Origin: Hofstenia miamia
Taxonomy: Eukaryota; Xenacoelomorpha; Acoela; Hofsteniidae
Reading direction: 5' to 3'
DNA: 21,606 nucleotides
Assembly (NCBI GenBank): GCA_900660155.1
Contig: CABFPE010000011.1
Coordinates: forward strand, 273,049-294,654
The position numbers and the translations under genes are program-made. The notes below the pieces were generated by a model. That model did not search any database. It was given only the letters and a program-made list of their open reading frames with translations, and was not told the DNA's origin. Positions 9,181 through 19,080 of the stretch are shown here, piece by piece; within the stretch, counting starts at the first letter, position 1; each line of letters opens with the position of its first letter.

Positions 9181-9629
9181 TACTATTGGGGGATTGCGCT
9201 CTTAAATCAGGCACGTGGCCAGCATTATCGCCTAATGATGTCCAAATGCATCTAGAGTGTGTTGATAAGAATTTAGGCGACATTTTTTAAAATTTAAGTT
9301 TAAATTTTACCAAAATTGTCCACTATTTAAATTTTATGTTGCATCAAGGCCTACTATAATCACGGCCGAGCAATTTGCAGTACAAAAAAAATTTGCCAAA
9401 TATATAAAATGAAAAATATCAAAAAAATTTTCATTTTTTGTTCCTAAAATAATTGCATTCGCTTCGAAGCAAACAAAGGCTTCACAGAACAAATTAGAGA
9501 GCTTTACAAATGAAGCACATGCTGACTATAAGCTCGCTGTGAATTTTAAAATGCAATTTTGGTTTACAAACAAACATGCATGAAGAATTTGGCATATAAA
9601 AATGAATAAATACATCTTGGTATTTTATT

Positions 9630-9695
9630 TCAACTATATAAATTTTCTAAGTGGCCTCCATTATTTTGAAGGACAGCGTTTAACCTGGGAATAGG
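9630..9695 (-). pseudogene. C-terminal tail of a Tc1/mariner-type transposase (relic)
   Basis: Minus-strand frame 9695 to the TGA at 9632-9630 reads PIPRLNAVLQNNGGHLENLY then S and stop. A '(R)LxAxxxxNGGHxE' C-terminus is typical of transposases in the Tc1/mariner superfamily. Immediately upstream on the same strand another frame reads QLIDVVKILFP, so a frameshift near 9695 probably divides the relic. No catalytic motifs are found further upstream. The call rests on a short match. Confidence 0.4.
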
Positions 9696-9933
9696 ATTTT
9701 CACTACGTCAATCAACTGATGTTTGTTTATATTATGAATCATTTCCTTTGGATAGCAACTTCTGTAGAAACTGTTTTGGATTATGCAATTCCAAGTGGAT
9801 TGCCAGTGTCGTTTCAGCACTCGAAGGGTCCACTTCTGGGCAAATCTGCGACGTCAACAAATTGGTTTATGAGGAGTCTAACAGATCTTTCAGAGCAAGC
9901 TTTTCAAAATTCGTAACCACTTTAAATCTATAA
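9684..9933 (+). other. Unidentified open frame opposite the transposase tail
   Basis: A + strand frame stays open for about 82 codons to the TAA at 9931-9933 and includes the pieces NFCRNCFGLCNSKWIASVVS and EESNRSFRASFSKFVTTLNL. There is no good ATG start; the in-frame candidate at 9748 is TTG. A second overlapping + frame (9719-9916) is also open, which argues that local composition, and not selection, keeps both open. The patch is richer in GC and CpG than its neighbours, so it may be part of an old element. I do not recognise it. Confidence 0.25.
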
Positions 9934-10211
9934 ATTTTTGAAAAATACTTCTGCATCTCCAAACAAATAATTTATTTCTAAAAAAGCTATGCTAATGTAT
10001 ATTCCAGAGATGGAAGTCATTCAGCACTGACCACCGGACCGTCACAGACTGGATATGGTCACCATTAATTTCCAAAATCCGGTAAAAAAAATGGATATAT
10101 AGAAAATGTCAAAATGATGTTTTGGCAGAAATATAGTTATAATAGTTTGAAAATTGCTTTATGCAATATCAATTTTTTCAATAACAATGTGGAATTTTCA
10201 TGATTAAAACC

Positions 10212-10213
<2 letters not shown>

Positions 10214-10245
<32 letters not shown>

Positions 10246-10376
10246 NNNNNNNNNNNNNNNNNNNNNNNNNNNNNNNNNNNNNNNNNNNNNNNNNNNNNNN
10301 NNNNNNNNNNNNNNNNNNNNNNNNNNNNNNNNNNNNNNNNNNNNNNNNNNNNNNNNNNATATATATATATATATAT
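10214..10376. repeat. (AT)n microsatellite containing an assembly gap of 113 N's
   Basis: AT units run from 10214 to 10244, then N's from 10246 to 10358, then AT units from 10359 to 10376. The gap almost certainly reflects failure to read through the repeat. The frames that appear to cross the gap on both strands are artefacts of Ile-Tyr codons and unknown bases. Confidence 0.97.
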
Positions 10377-10980
10377 TGTAGCATCTACTTAATTAGTGTT
10401 AGAGCATTAAAATAATACGAGTAACATCGATAGTCCGAATCATAATTAACAACTTTTTGCAAACACCGACAGAAAACATGATTAAGAAAACTGCATAAAT
10501 GAATTAGCAGGGGGATCGTTAAACTAAGCATCTAGCACAAGAGTAGTAAATTAAACATTTGAAATTTGATAAAGTTTAGCTTAAGGACAATATGGCTTTT
10601 GCCAACGTAGTTCTTTACAGCCAATGTGAATAAAACTAAATGATACAAACGAGAATGAATGCCATCAAAATTTATCATAGAAAAACTAAGCGTAGATCGC
10701 AAAGCTGATGCGCTTGTACTGCTTCAGGCCTACCCCAGCTCTTCCTCGATAGAAAACGAATTTAGATTCTCATAATGAAATCGGTAATAATTTGAGAGAA
10801 AAGAAAAACACAATCAATTTAGACTAAACCAAATTTTTTTTTGCTAATGCGTACAGAGTTTTTTCCCTAATTTATAATATTTGAAGATAGTAGTAAATAT
10901 GCACTGGTAGCAGAACTACCTCATAAATTTAACAAAAAACTTTAAATGATAAGCAAATGTCGTCACTATATTGTTTTCAG
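10377..10980. other. No recognisable gene
   Basis: Mixed AT-rich sequence with ordinary CpG frequency. A slightly GC-richer patch at 10690-10770 has no open frame I recognise. A pyrimidine-rich TTGTTTTCAG at 10971-10980 resembles a 3' splice site just before the open region at 11017, but the match alone is weak. Confidence 0.4.
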
Positions 10981-11016
10981 GAAGTTTCGCCCAATGTCTT
11001 TGGTAATGGTTGACGA

Positions 11017-11274
11017 TTGCCATATTTCCGCGAACCAATGCTACCCCCCCCCCGTCCAGAGACATTACTAAAGTTTTATAGTGGTTTTGGGTTTGAAGAA
11101 GAAGAACTGCTGAACAACTCAACTCTAATAATATCTCCGAAAACGCAATCCACCATTGACAACGTCCTCAATGAAAAACTAACTAAAGTCGAGCAAATAC
11201 ATAAACCCACCTGGGTTACAATGGCAGAACAAAATCTTCTCATCAGCAATGTAGTTCTAGAGAACAAACACTGA
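11017..11274 (+). CDS. Unidentified 85-codon open frame
   Basis: The frame runs ATG 11017 to TGA 11272-11274. After a proline stretch coded by a C-run at 11044-11053 it contains FYSGFGFEEEELLNNSTLII and later LNEKLTKVEQIHKPTWVTMA. The composition (E, K, T, L, N with few I/Y/F runs) is more protein-like than the AT-rich chance frames, and CpG is not depleted. Against a live gene: the C homopolymer suggests slippage, no promoter is evident, and the downstream continuation (11280-11700) is broken by many stops although its frames also contain plausible peptide (for example SLNCPISFGYSQDHFL). A fragment of an old retroelement or gene is the most likely reading. No family is recognised. Confidence 0.25.
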   Translation: MPYFREPMLPPPRPETLLKFYSGFGFEEEELLNNSTLIISPKTQSTIDNVLNEKLTKVEQIHKPTWVTMAEQNLLISNVVLENKH

Positions 11275-11689
11275 TGTGCATAACTCCGATTACTTTTGCA
11301 CCCAGAAAATTGTCCAATACTGAAACAATAAAGACAAGCTTTTTTGCTGAATGCTTCATAAAAGAAGAACTGGAGAGACTAATGTGTTCCAACAAACAGC
11401 TGCGTTCAACATAGAATGCGCAAGCACAAGATTCCTCATACCATGAGAAATAAAAAAATCATTAATAGAAACGTGCGGCTTGAAAATGTTACCAGAGATT
11501 GACCACAAATCTCTCAATTGCCCCATATCTTTTGGATACTCACAAGATCACTTCCTCATAGACACCAAGATGAAAAGATGAAAAGAGTAAAAAGGAACAA
11601 TACTAAAATACTTAAAATGCTGGATGATACTAATATCCTAACAGAGCAACCTTCACATTAATTATGTCTATGGCGCATTTGGAAGGTGT

Positions 11690-11980
11690 GTGGCATCAGG
11701 ATTCAGATTTAGCTTGATTGAACAAGGAACTATAAAGTGTTCATGATCAAATCTCAAATCAAAGTTCAATTGCTGTTCACAAATCTTCATTTGTCAATTC
11801 ATTGTCATGCTTAGTGACGTAATTTGCAATTTAAATTTAATTTTGAATTTTGTAAACATTTCTGTTAGCCAGCTTATCTGGTACTTGTTTTAGTTATTTT
11901 TTAATTCTTGGTATATATATTAGGGCAACTTTATGCACATTTGTTCAATAAAAAATTTTAGTTTACAATTAAATAAACCT
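11690..11980 (+). other. LTR-like or 3'-end-like stretch with TATA and AATAAA signals
   Basis: A TATA-like GTATATATATTA at 11911-11922 is followed 25 bp later by a polyadenylation signal, AATAAA at 11947-11952, and another at 11972-11977. TATA followed closely by AATAAA is the arrangement of short retrotransposon LTRs. A TGTGGCATC at about 11687 could be a left edge. I see no primer-binding site, no polypurine tract and no second LTR, so a solo LTR or an ordinary poly(A) region cannot be separated. Confidence 0.22.
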
Positions 11981-13325
11981 CATCACTGTGTTTCAAATCA
12001 TATTTGTAAAATTATTATGCCAAGCAAAATTCTCAAAGTAAGGGAGAGGGATTTGGTTTACTTATCTTTTGCAATCAGTCTACCACTCAGTGTCAGAGTA
12101 TGAACCAGATATCTCTTACATGGAAAATCAATTGTTTTGCTTAATTGGTTAATTAAATTCTAATGCATGTTAGTAGTGTTTTCTGTTTCAGCTTTGGCCA
12201 TGAAATTTTGGTGCTTGTAATGTCATTACTCATACTTGTTGCAATTCCCACACTCTAGTTACAATGGCTAGTTTTTACCTAGCTTCTCACTTGTTCAGCT
12301 TATTATTCTGAATTCTCTCATATTGTTGAATTCAATTGTGTGCACAAATGCTGATAAATGCTTGCTACCAGTGATTGCTGGCTTGTACAATGGATCACAT
12401 TGCTTAAGTCTTCCCTGTTCTAATATTGTGTCAATGCTGGAATATCGTGATCATTGCTTGCTGCTTGTTTGCACTCCAAATTTTTACTTCTTTTCCCTCA
12501 CTAAGTTAAATTTTTAAAAATGTGTAAATTCAAATCAAGAGGACAAACAAATAACTACACTTGTTTGAAATCCAAACATTAAAATTACAAATATATTGTA
12601 ATGTTGCTGAGAATCACATAAGTCTGCTTGACAATTGAACATAGCTAAAACTGTTCTCTATTTACAATAAATGCTTGGTTTTATATACAAATTATTATAA
12701 GAATATTTACAAATTAGAAGCTAAATTCAAAAACACTTGGTCTGGCTGATACTAACAACCAGTACCTGATGTCACAATATCAATTTACAATACAAAACAT
12801 AAAAATACACTATAAATTAAATATAGATATATATAATAATTAAAAAGTTTTTAATGCTATTGAAGTAACTAATTCTTACTCTTAACTTTGAATATTAGTC
12901 TCTACTAGTGAAATAAGTAAAAATTAAATATAGAGACCTTGATTTTTCCCTGAATGGCATTACAATTGGTCTTGAAATCATTCATTTCTTTAATTTATTC
13001 AAATAATTTGAGAGCTTAAATAAATTTTTATTTGAACAAAATATTTATATAACAATTAAACCAAAAAACCTTTTTCTTTATTTTATTGGGCTTGATGCTT
13101 AAACATGAAAATGTCATTACTTTTCAGCAAGAGAGTCTATAGAAATCTTTCTTTGCATTACATTTTAATCGTAAATAACTACCCTAAGATCTGAAACAAA
13201 TTAGTTGAAAACTAAATGAAACTTTAATATCATTAAATATAAAACAAACACAAAACTATGGTCGCATCATAAGTTATAAGGAAAATCATTTAGTGCCATA
13301 GTAAGCTAAAGTTTTTTAGTAGAAG
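11981..13325. other. CpG-depleted non-coding DNA
   Basis: I see no convincing exon, RNA gene or element. The frame 12323-12517 (64 codons, rich in L, C, S) has no motif or supporting signal. The region would fit intron sequence of a methylated gene, which is inference. Confidence 0.4.
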
Positions 13326-13574
13326 ATGGAGTTCTTCCTGTGTTCACAATTCTCCACAGTTGCAAACCATCCTGAGTCCACAGATCTCAGAGAAGGAAGG
13401 AACAAAATAATTGAGACAAATTTCAATAAGGATTGGAACACATATCCAGAAGGAAACCTAGCTGCTTCATCATTACTTCTGCAAGTAGACTATAACAGCT
13501 TGTATTGGCTAACCATAGAAGCAGCTAGTTTAGAAAGAATTAGCAGCCATTACATTAGTGGAAGTCAAAATTAA
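13326..13574 (+). CDS. Unidentified 82-codon open frame
   Basis: ATG 13326 to TAA 13572-13574. The product would contain TDLREGRNKIIETNFNKDWN and LLLQVDYNSLYWLTIEAASL. It is soluble-looking, balanced in composition and unlike the hydrophobic or K/N-rich chance frames elsewhere. There are no recognisable domains, signal peptide or membrane segment. The ATG follows AGAAG, an acceptable start context. An AATAAAATC lies about 75 bp past the stop. It lies in the CpG-depleted domain. It could be an exon, a decayed element ORF or chance; I cannot identify it. Confidence 0.25.
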   Translation: MEFFLCSQFSTVANHPESTDLREGRNKIIETNFNKDWNTYPEGNLAASSLLLQVDYNSLYWLTIEAASLERISSHYISGSQN

Positions 13575-13789
13575 TTCTTAGCTATTCAAATGTTAATTTG
13601 AGACAATTCAACAAACCTGAGCATGTAAACTCAATCATAAATCACAGAATAAAATCATTTTTATTTGATTTTGAAATTGATAAATATATTACTTAAAAAT
13701 ATTGTAAAATCAAATATGTAAGTTTCACTTTATATATCAAGTGTAAATATATAATTTTTGATTAAAATGCCATAATTGTGTTAAAGTTT

Positions 13790-13835
13790 GAAAGAACTCA
13801 ATCAAACTCAGAATTTTCTTCTAAGAAATACTTGA
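13790..13835 (-). repeat. Fragment of local repeat R, inverted
   Basis: On the minus strand this reads AAGAAAATTCTGAGTTTGAT then TGAGTT, nearly identical to the core of repeat R at about 15691-15715 and 18068-18092 (AAGAAAATTCTGAGATTGAT). It shows R is dispersed and not only a local tandem. Confidence 0.6.
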
Positions 13836-15642
13836 AACCAAAAAACAAAAGAATTTCACTAGCCTGATTATCTCAACCATTACCTAAGAACAATGGTCTG
13901 TGCTCATGCAGTAATTACTGACCAAAAATTCTGTATGAATTTTGCTTATGCAGTTAAAAATAGTTGAATAAAACTTTGAACCATTGTGGCATATCTGCAT
14001 TTAATTTGATAGTATTATTTTAGATATAAGAATTTACAATTTTAAATTTAATCAATTTGACAAATCATAATTGTACAAACTGTGTATTCTTAGTTGAAAT
14101 ATTTCACCTGTATTTCACTGTGTTTCTGATAGTTACAGTTTAAAAGGTTATTTTTGCAGAACCTGTTTTGTTTACTCATATTAGCAACACTATGTTGTTG
14201 TATATTTTTTTACCAGTTTTGTTCTTATAAATATGATTGATTATTTCATTAAGTTGTTGAAAGTAAACTTTGCTTATTTTATTTTGACTTTGCTTTTATC
14301 TAAATTATGTTTTGTTAAACCATCTCAACTTTGTTGAAGGTATAGCTCAGCTACTAACATCTTTTTGCACTTAATGCTATGTTTACAAATAGGAATTTTT
14401 CTGCTATATGATTCATTCATTTATTAAATTTGTTATTATTGCTATCACTGAAATTGCATTAGTTAGGAATGCACTGAGCTTAAGTTATGCTTAGCACATA
14501 GGTTTCATGCACTTCACCCAAGAACAATTTTGTTTCTCTATCATTTTATTAATTAGGGCTCTTGTCTTATATGACTCTTTCTACTAGGCTCTCCATTTCA
14601 GGTCAGCCAAGTGTGTCCACTCTCCCCCTCTTGATCTATTGCTTACTCTTTACTTTTATTAGGAATGTTTCTACAATTAGAACAAGTTAATTATCAACTA
14701 AAGCTTTGGTGAATCCTCAACTTAAATCCCTTATATGATAGGGAGTTAGGACTACTGCTGATTTCATACTGATGCCAGACTATTTCATGTTCTATCAAGT
14801 TGCTGGCCAACATCTACCCTTCTTAATTAACATCAGTTCTTAACTATTTATTAGGGTGAGTCATTCTGTTGAAATTTCTACATTATATATGTTTGAGTTC
14901 AAAAACATTTTAGAGGAAAATATCAAATTTAGTTTTTGTACAACTAAAAATTTCTTAAGCTAAGAGGTATGTATTCTCAATTTATATAGAAACTGTAGTA
15001 TAAAATGTTTGAATTCATTTGCTATTTTTTGAATGAAGTTTTGTGTCTCATTTAGGTTGTAGTTTCTTAATATTCTTAGTACATAGAAACAGTAATTTTT
15101 TAATCTAACATCCATTTTGTGATACAAATCAAGTTTTTAAGAACTATGAAACATTAATATTCTTAGTACCCACTTCCTATATTTGTAAGATCTATACATA
15201 CATTCATAATAAATATCAAATTTACCAATCATTGCAGGGAAAATTTTAGCTTAATTTGAAATTTGAATATTCAAATTGTATATTCTTACTTGAGTAAATC
15301 AATCTATTCACACTCAATTTAAAAATATCTGAAGAGAAATTTCCAATACAAATTGATTTTTTGAAATTAGGAATTTCACATAGTGTTCTCATTAACTGAA
15401 ATTTACATATTTTCATAATTTGTTTGTCTAAGAGAAGGTTTTGAGCACCTGAGCAGGCAAAATTCCCCTGAAAATAAATTAAAAATTTAACAATTTTTGA
15501 GTAAATATTTGCAATTCAAAATTTTTTATTTTTAAGTCCTCAGAATTTTATTGAAAATTTAAAAACTCATTTGAATGAGGAATTTGAAATACTACCACAT
15601 AAAATGTAAATATCTGAGCTTTGACTGTGTAACCTATATTAT
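13836..15642. other. CpG-depleted non-coding DNA, no CpG at all
   Basis: No CpG is seen in this stretch. There are no open frames of note. A pyrimidine-rich GC-richer patch at 14570-14640 (TCCACTCTCCCCCTCTTGAT) has no identified role. Nothing repeat-like is supported apart from general A/T richness. Confidence 0.45.
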
Positions 15643-15735
15643 CAGGGTTTTTAGTCAAGCTCAAGTTACTAATTTCACACACATTTTTTTAAGAAAATTC
15701 TGAGATTGATTGAGTTTCTTCTAATTCTGAGTTTT

Positions 15736-15957
15736 GGGTCTGCCTCACTTCCCCCAAACACATTTTCCCCAAGTCAGATGTCACAAAATATTAAATACCA
15801 TTAGAGACACAATTTCAATGAAATTATAATGATATATTTGAATAAATTTATATATTTCTTTAAACTTTATTTTGATTAGTTTTTTATGTAGTTAAGATTA
15901 CTGAAATATGCAATTACAAGTAAATAAATGTAAATATGTGCTATAATTATAAGCATT
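15736..15957 (+). repeat. Left TIR of the Mutator-like element
   Basis: Pairs with 17708-17934. Well-conserved blocks include GTCACAAAATATTAAATA, ATTTCAATGAAATT, TTTAAACTTTATTTTGATTA and ATGTAGTTAAGATT. It ends around CTATAATTATAA. The arms differ by small indels, including an AT-tract expansion on the right side. Confidence 0.85.
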
Positions 15958-16644
15958 TACTGTTTACATATTATATACATATATTTTACCCCTGACACTG
16001 TTTAGATCTAACCTGATGATTAAGGAATTGTGTTAGCATGCCTTGTTCTGTGTACTTTCATAATTCATAGCTAATATATAAAGGCTAATTTGTTTTGTGT
16101 CATATTTACTTCAGAATAATTTTGGGTAGCTTATCTATTTCTATAAAGCATTTTTCAGATTCATAGTGTAAGACAACACAACTGTTTCTAATATAGAATT
16201 GCAGAGGAGCTCTGGATACTCTAGCAGTACTGGGTAACTCAAGAGTTTAGATCAAAGGTTGCAAAGTCTACCATAGCAGAGAGCAACCCACATTCCAACA
16301 GAACAGTTACATTGGTGGTTCCCTGATTTTCCTAACAAGCAAGGAAATTTCATTCCAAAAAGAACTCCAGCAGTGACTAATTCACATGGCATCACACCAA
16401 AGCCAAATATTTGAAGCCATCCCTACTTGCCAAGGTGCTAATTGTGTGACTCAAGTATTAATTTCTAGCCCAATAAACAATTTATCTCAGAGTTCTCTTA
16501 TCTCAGCTCATGTAAGTAAATAATAAATAACAGGCACATAATTGCTATGCTTCATATTCGCCAATGGCATAGTATATTTGCAAGGTGTTAATTTAAGTGC
16601 ATGTATAAACAGATCAAATAAAAGATGTTATTCCCTACACATAA

Positions 16645-16791
16645 CCTAAAGGGGCCACAATTCAGGCTGTCACTGTTAAAGAGCTATTTGTTGCCCTGGA
16701 CCCAGTGCAGTTTCCTCCCAAATTGTTGCCAGATCTTAAACAACAGTTATCATTAACAAAATCTTTGATCAAAGAATATAAAGGGGGTTAA
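16645..16791 (+). other. 48-codon open frame inside the Mutator-like element
   Basis: A frame without an ATG, PKGATIQAVTVKELFVALDP followed by FPPKLLPDLKQQLSL and a short basic tail to TAA at 16789-16791. It lies in the GC-richer part of the element (16190-16790), which also has fragments of open frame upstream with stops. Mutator-like elements sometimes carry captured host gene fragments, and this patch is the only candidate here. The peptide is not recognised. Confidence 0.25.
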
Positions 16792-17122
16792 TAGATAAAT
16801 AATTGTAAAAAACAAATTGCAGTAGAAGGAAGTTGAATTTATTGTGCACTTCACTACATTGACTCAGATATTTATTACAAAATCTGTAACTTATTACCTG
16901 ACTTGCTTACAATTTCAAAGCACAGTTTCTCTCACAAAGTTAAATGAGCAATCACACATAATTTAAATTGAGGGGACAAAAATTAACACTATTAAATTAA
17001 ATACACTTGAAATTCCAAAATCAATTAAAAGAAATTGATACAAATAAGGTAGCAGCAAATCAAAGAATCAAAATGTCAAAAAGACATTACACTATTCCAG
17101 AGTGCTGAAAATAATAAAAATA

Positions 17123-17182
17123 AGGCCCTGAGTGACTCTACACTAATATGGAAATTACTGGTTTAAATCCTGTCAGATCTGC
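17123..17182 (+). other. tRNA- or SINE-like promoter fragment
   Basis: GGTTTAAATCC at 17160-17170 matches a Pol III B box (GGTTCGANTCC) at 9 of 11 positions. As a T-arm it would have loop TTTAAAT with four of five stem pairs. A possible A-box/D-arm (CTGAGTGACTCTA) lies about 30 bp upstream. The acceptor strands do not pair, so it is not a tRNA gene. A degraded tRNA-derived SINE head inside the Mutator-like element is possible. Confidence 0.25.
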
Positions 17183-17707
17183 TTTTTGAAATGCTCCTCT
17201 CTTTTATTTTTGTAAACAAAAATTTGGAATAATATTGTTGCAGGTGTATCAGTATCAAATAATAATTAAAAACATTAGCAATTTATTTAACACCTGGATG
17301 ATATAAATTTCTGTATTGTATTTGTAAATAGCAAACCAATTTAATGCAGGGGTGTCATGAGAGAGTTGACTCCAACTCATTGTTGCCAGGCTAATTCTAC
17401 ATTCTAGTAAAATACATATAAAAAAATTACATTCAACATTTTAAAAGTTAAAAACAACTCTCAGTTACTGCTAAAAGGAATAGAATAGTCTGCAAGCACA
17501 AACAATAAATACTAGCTGTATGGGAATATATCAAATATATAATAATAAATTGCAAACAAATAACAAACGTATGCAAAAAAATTATTACCTATTACAATAA
17601 AGTACAAACTACAAAAATAATGATAATAATTAAATTTCTATTTTAAATCTAAATAGATTTTCACAGGACTGCTATTTGTTTACTAAATGCAAATGGCAAA
17701 CTTCAAC

Positions 17708-17934
17708 ATTTATAATTATAGAAAATATTTACATATATTTACTTATAAATCTATTTTTCAGCAATCTTAACTACATAGAAAACTAATCAAAATAAAGTTT
17801 AAAGACACCTATATATATATATATTTATTCAAATATATAATTACAATTTCATTGAAATTTTGTCTCTAAGGATATTTAATATTTTGTGACGTCAGACTTG
17901 TGGGAAATCAGTTTGGAGGAAGTGAGACAGACCC
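17708..17934 (-). repeat. Right TIR of the Mutator-like element
   Basis: Reverse complement of 15736-15957. An (AT)n expansion at about 17811-17824 lengthens this arm. It contains the only CpG shared by neither arm pair, at 17890 (TGACGTCA, where the left arm reads TGACATCT on the same side); the left arm has lost that CpG by transition. Confidence 0.85.
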
Positions 17935-18017
17935 CTGAGTTTTTAGGATAAAATTAATTTCTTTTATGAGTTCTTCTGATCAAGTTTTGTGAGCATATTT
18001 AAGTCTTGGTCTAAAAG

Positions 18018-19080
18018 CAGGATTTTTGAGTCAAACTCAAGTTACTCAGTCTAAGTTTGACTATTTAAAGAAAATTCTGAGATTGATTGAATTTTTTCTA
18101 ATGGAGGATTTTAACTAAAATTTAAATTTGAATATTTTCAGCCAAAAATGTTTAACTTAGTTTAAATTCCTTTAAAATAAAAAACCAATAATAAATATTT
18201 GCTAAATTATGCAGAAATTCACTGTCTCTTTCTTGTTCAGATGATGTCACTACATTTTGAATCATAAAACTATTACTTTGTAAGGGTTGGTACTTGAAAG
18301 GAATACCAAATATCTCAAAACAAATACCAAAAATCTCAAAATGGATACTGAAAAAATATAACTACTGAAACCTTTGTTAGCTTTCAACCAATAGCAATCA
18401 CTATTAAATGATATGTTTAGGGCATTTTGACACAGAATTAAAGATTTTAATTTTTTGGGGGTTGTGTTTGCAGCTTGGTATACAAATATAAGGCAAATTT
18501 AGAAAATTTAAATTGGATTTCAAAAATTTTTAACTAAACAATACTGTAATTAATTGCCTATTAAAAATAGAAACATTTACAATAATATTATGATTGTTTC
18601 TTTAAACTATGTCCCATATATATCTGTTACATACAAAATATAAATATATTCAGTATCTGTTTTGAGATATTCAGTATTCTTTTTGAGAAATTTGGTATTC
18701 ATTTCAAGTACCAACCACTTTGTAAGATGAATTTCTGGAAAATTAAAAGGTAGTGACATCATCTGAACTAAAAAGTGACAGTGAATTCTGTAAAATTTAG
18801 CAAATATTTTTTAATGGTTGCTTTATTTTTTAAGAGTTTAAACTAAATTTAACATTTTAGCTAAAAATATTTAAATTTAAATTTTAGTGAAAATCCCCAT
18901 TCTGAGTTTTTTAGGATAAAAAACATTAAATTTACAAAAATTTTGATTGATGCAGAAATTTAAAATAATTTAATTTTTAATGAATTTTCAATTGGATTTT
19001 CAATTGAGTTCAAGTTTGAGTTTTGCTAATTTTTCTTTTGAGTTTTTCTGATTAAATTTTGAATATTTATTCAAGTTCTT
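18018..19080 (+). repeat. Repeat R, copy B, split by the palindromic element
   Basis: Left piece 18018-18102 and right piece 18899-19080. The junction sequences TTTTCTAAT and ATTCTGAGTTTT rejoin to the uninterrupted form seen in copy A at about 15719-15735. The end of the right piece (TTTCTTTTGAGTTTTTCTGA, then TTCAAGTTCTT) matches the end of copy A at about 17959-18008. Confidence 0.72.
18103..18898. mobile_element. Nearly palindromic 796-bp foldback element (MITE-like)
   Basis: The left arm begins GGAGGATTTTAACTAAAATT and the right arm, inverted, GGGGATTTTCACTAAAATTT. The inverted match covers about 258 bp per arm (18103-18362 and 18640-18898), leaving a loop of about 280 bp without coding potential. 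Each arm carries a GTTCAGATGATGTCACTAC block, a GGTTGGTACTTGAAA block and short iterated ATACCAAATATCTCAAAA units of about 20 bp. The empty site in R copy A suggests an AT dinucleotide duplication, although one extra G at the left tip leaves the exact edge uncertain. Superfamily unknown. Transcription through it would give a long hairpin RNA. Confidence 0.75.

Larger units (their letters stand above)
15736..17934. mobile_element. Mutator-like (MULE) non-autonomous DNA transposon, complete with 9-bp target duplication
   Basis: The ends are GGGTCTGCCTCACTTCC and, inverted, GGGTCTGTCTCACTTCC. The inverted similarity continues for about 225 bp. CTGAGTTTT flanks both sides exactly (15727-15735 and 17935-17943). 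A 9-bp duplication plus long TIRs is characteristic of the Mutator superfamily (hAT gives 8 bp, Tc1/mariner 2 bp). The same CTGAGTTTT occurs once, uninterrupted, in R copy B at 18902-18910, giving an independent empty-site check. The interior (about 1.75 kb) has no transposase-sized frame, so mobilisation would need a partner. Superfamily assignment rests on structure only. Confidence 0.82.
15643..18017 (+). repeat. Repeat R, copy A, split by the Mutator-like element
   Basis: The left piece (15643-15735) begins CAGGGTTTTTAGTCAAGCTC and contains AAGAAAATTCTGAGATTGAT; the right piece is 17935-18017. The left piece matches 18018-18102 of copy B and the right piece matches 18899-19080, although copy B has about 100 extra bases in the middle of that part. 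The copies lie head to tail, so R is a local tandem duplication. Copy A keeps the uninterrupted sequence TTCTAATTCTGAG (about 15719-15731), which is the empty site of the insertion in copy B. Confidence 0.75.

Noticed and set aside
9200..9250. 'WPALSPND' peptide on the + strand, like the transposase WPARSPDL motif
   Set aside because: Eight residues only, wrong strand relative to the transposase tail at 9630-9695, and no flanking family residues.
10178..10415. Open frames on both strands across the N run
   Set aside because: They consist of repeated Ile-Tyr codons from (AT)n plus unknown residues from the gap. Not genes.
12323..12517. 64-codon + strand frame in the CpG desert
   Set aside because: No homology recognised, no splice or start signals, and its length is within chance for the locally GC-richer patch.
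16010..16040. CTGATGA at about 16014, a possible hammerhead core
   Set aside because: No stem II followed by GAAA at the proper distance and no pairing stem I.
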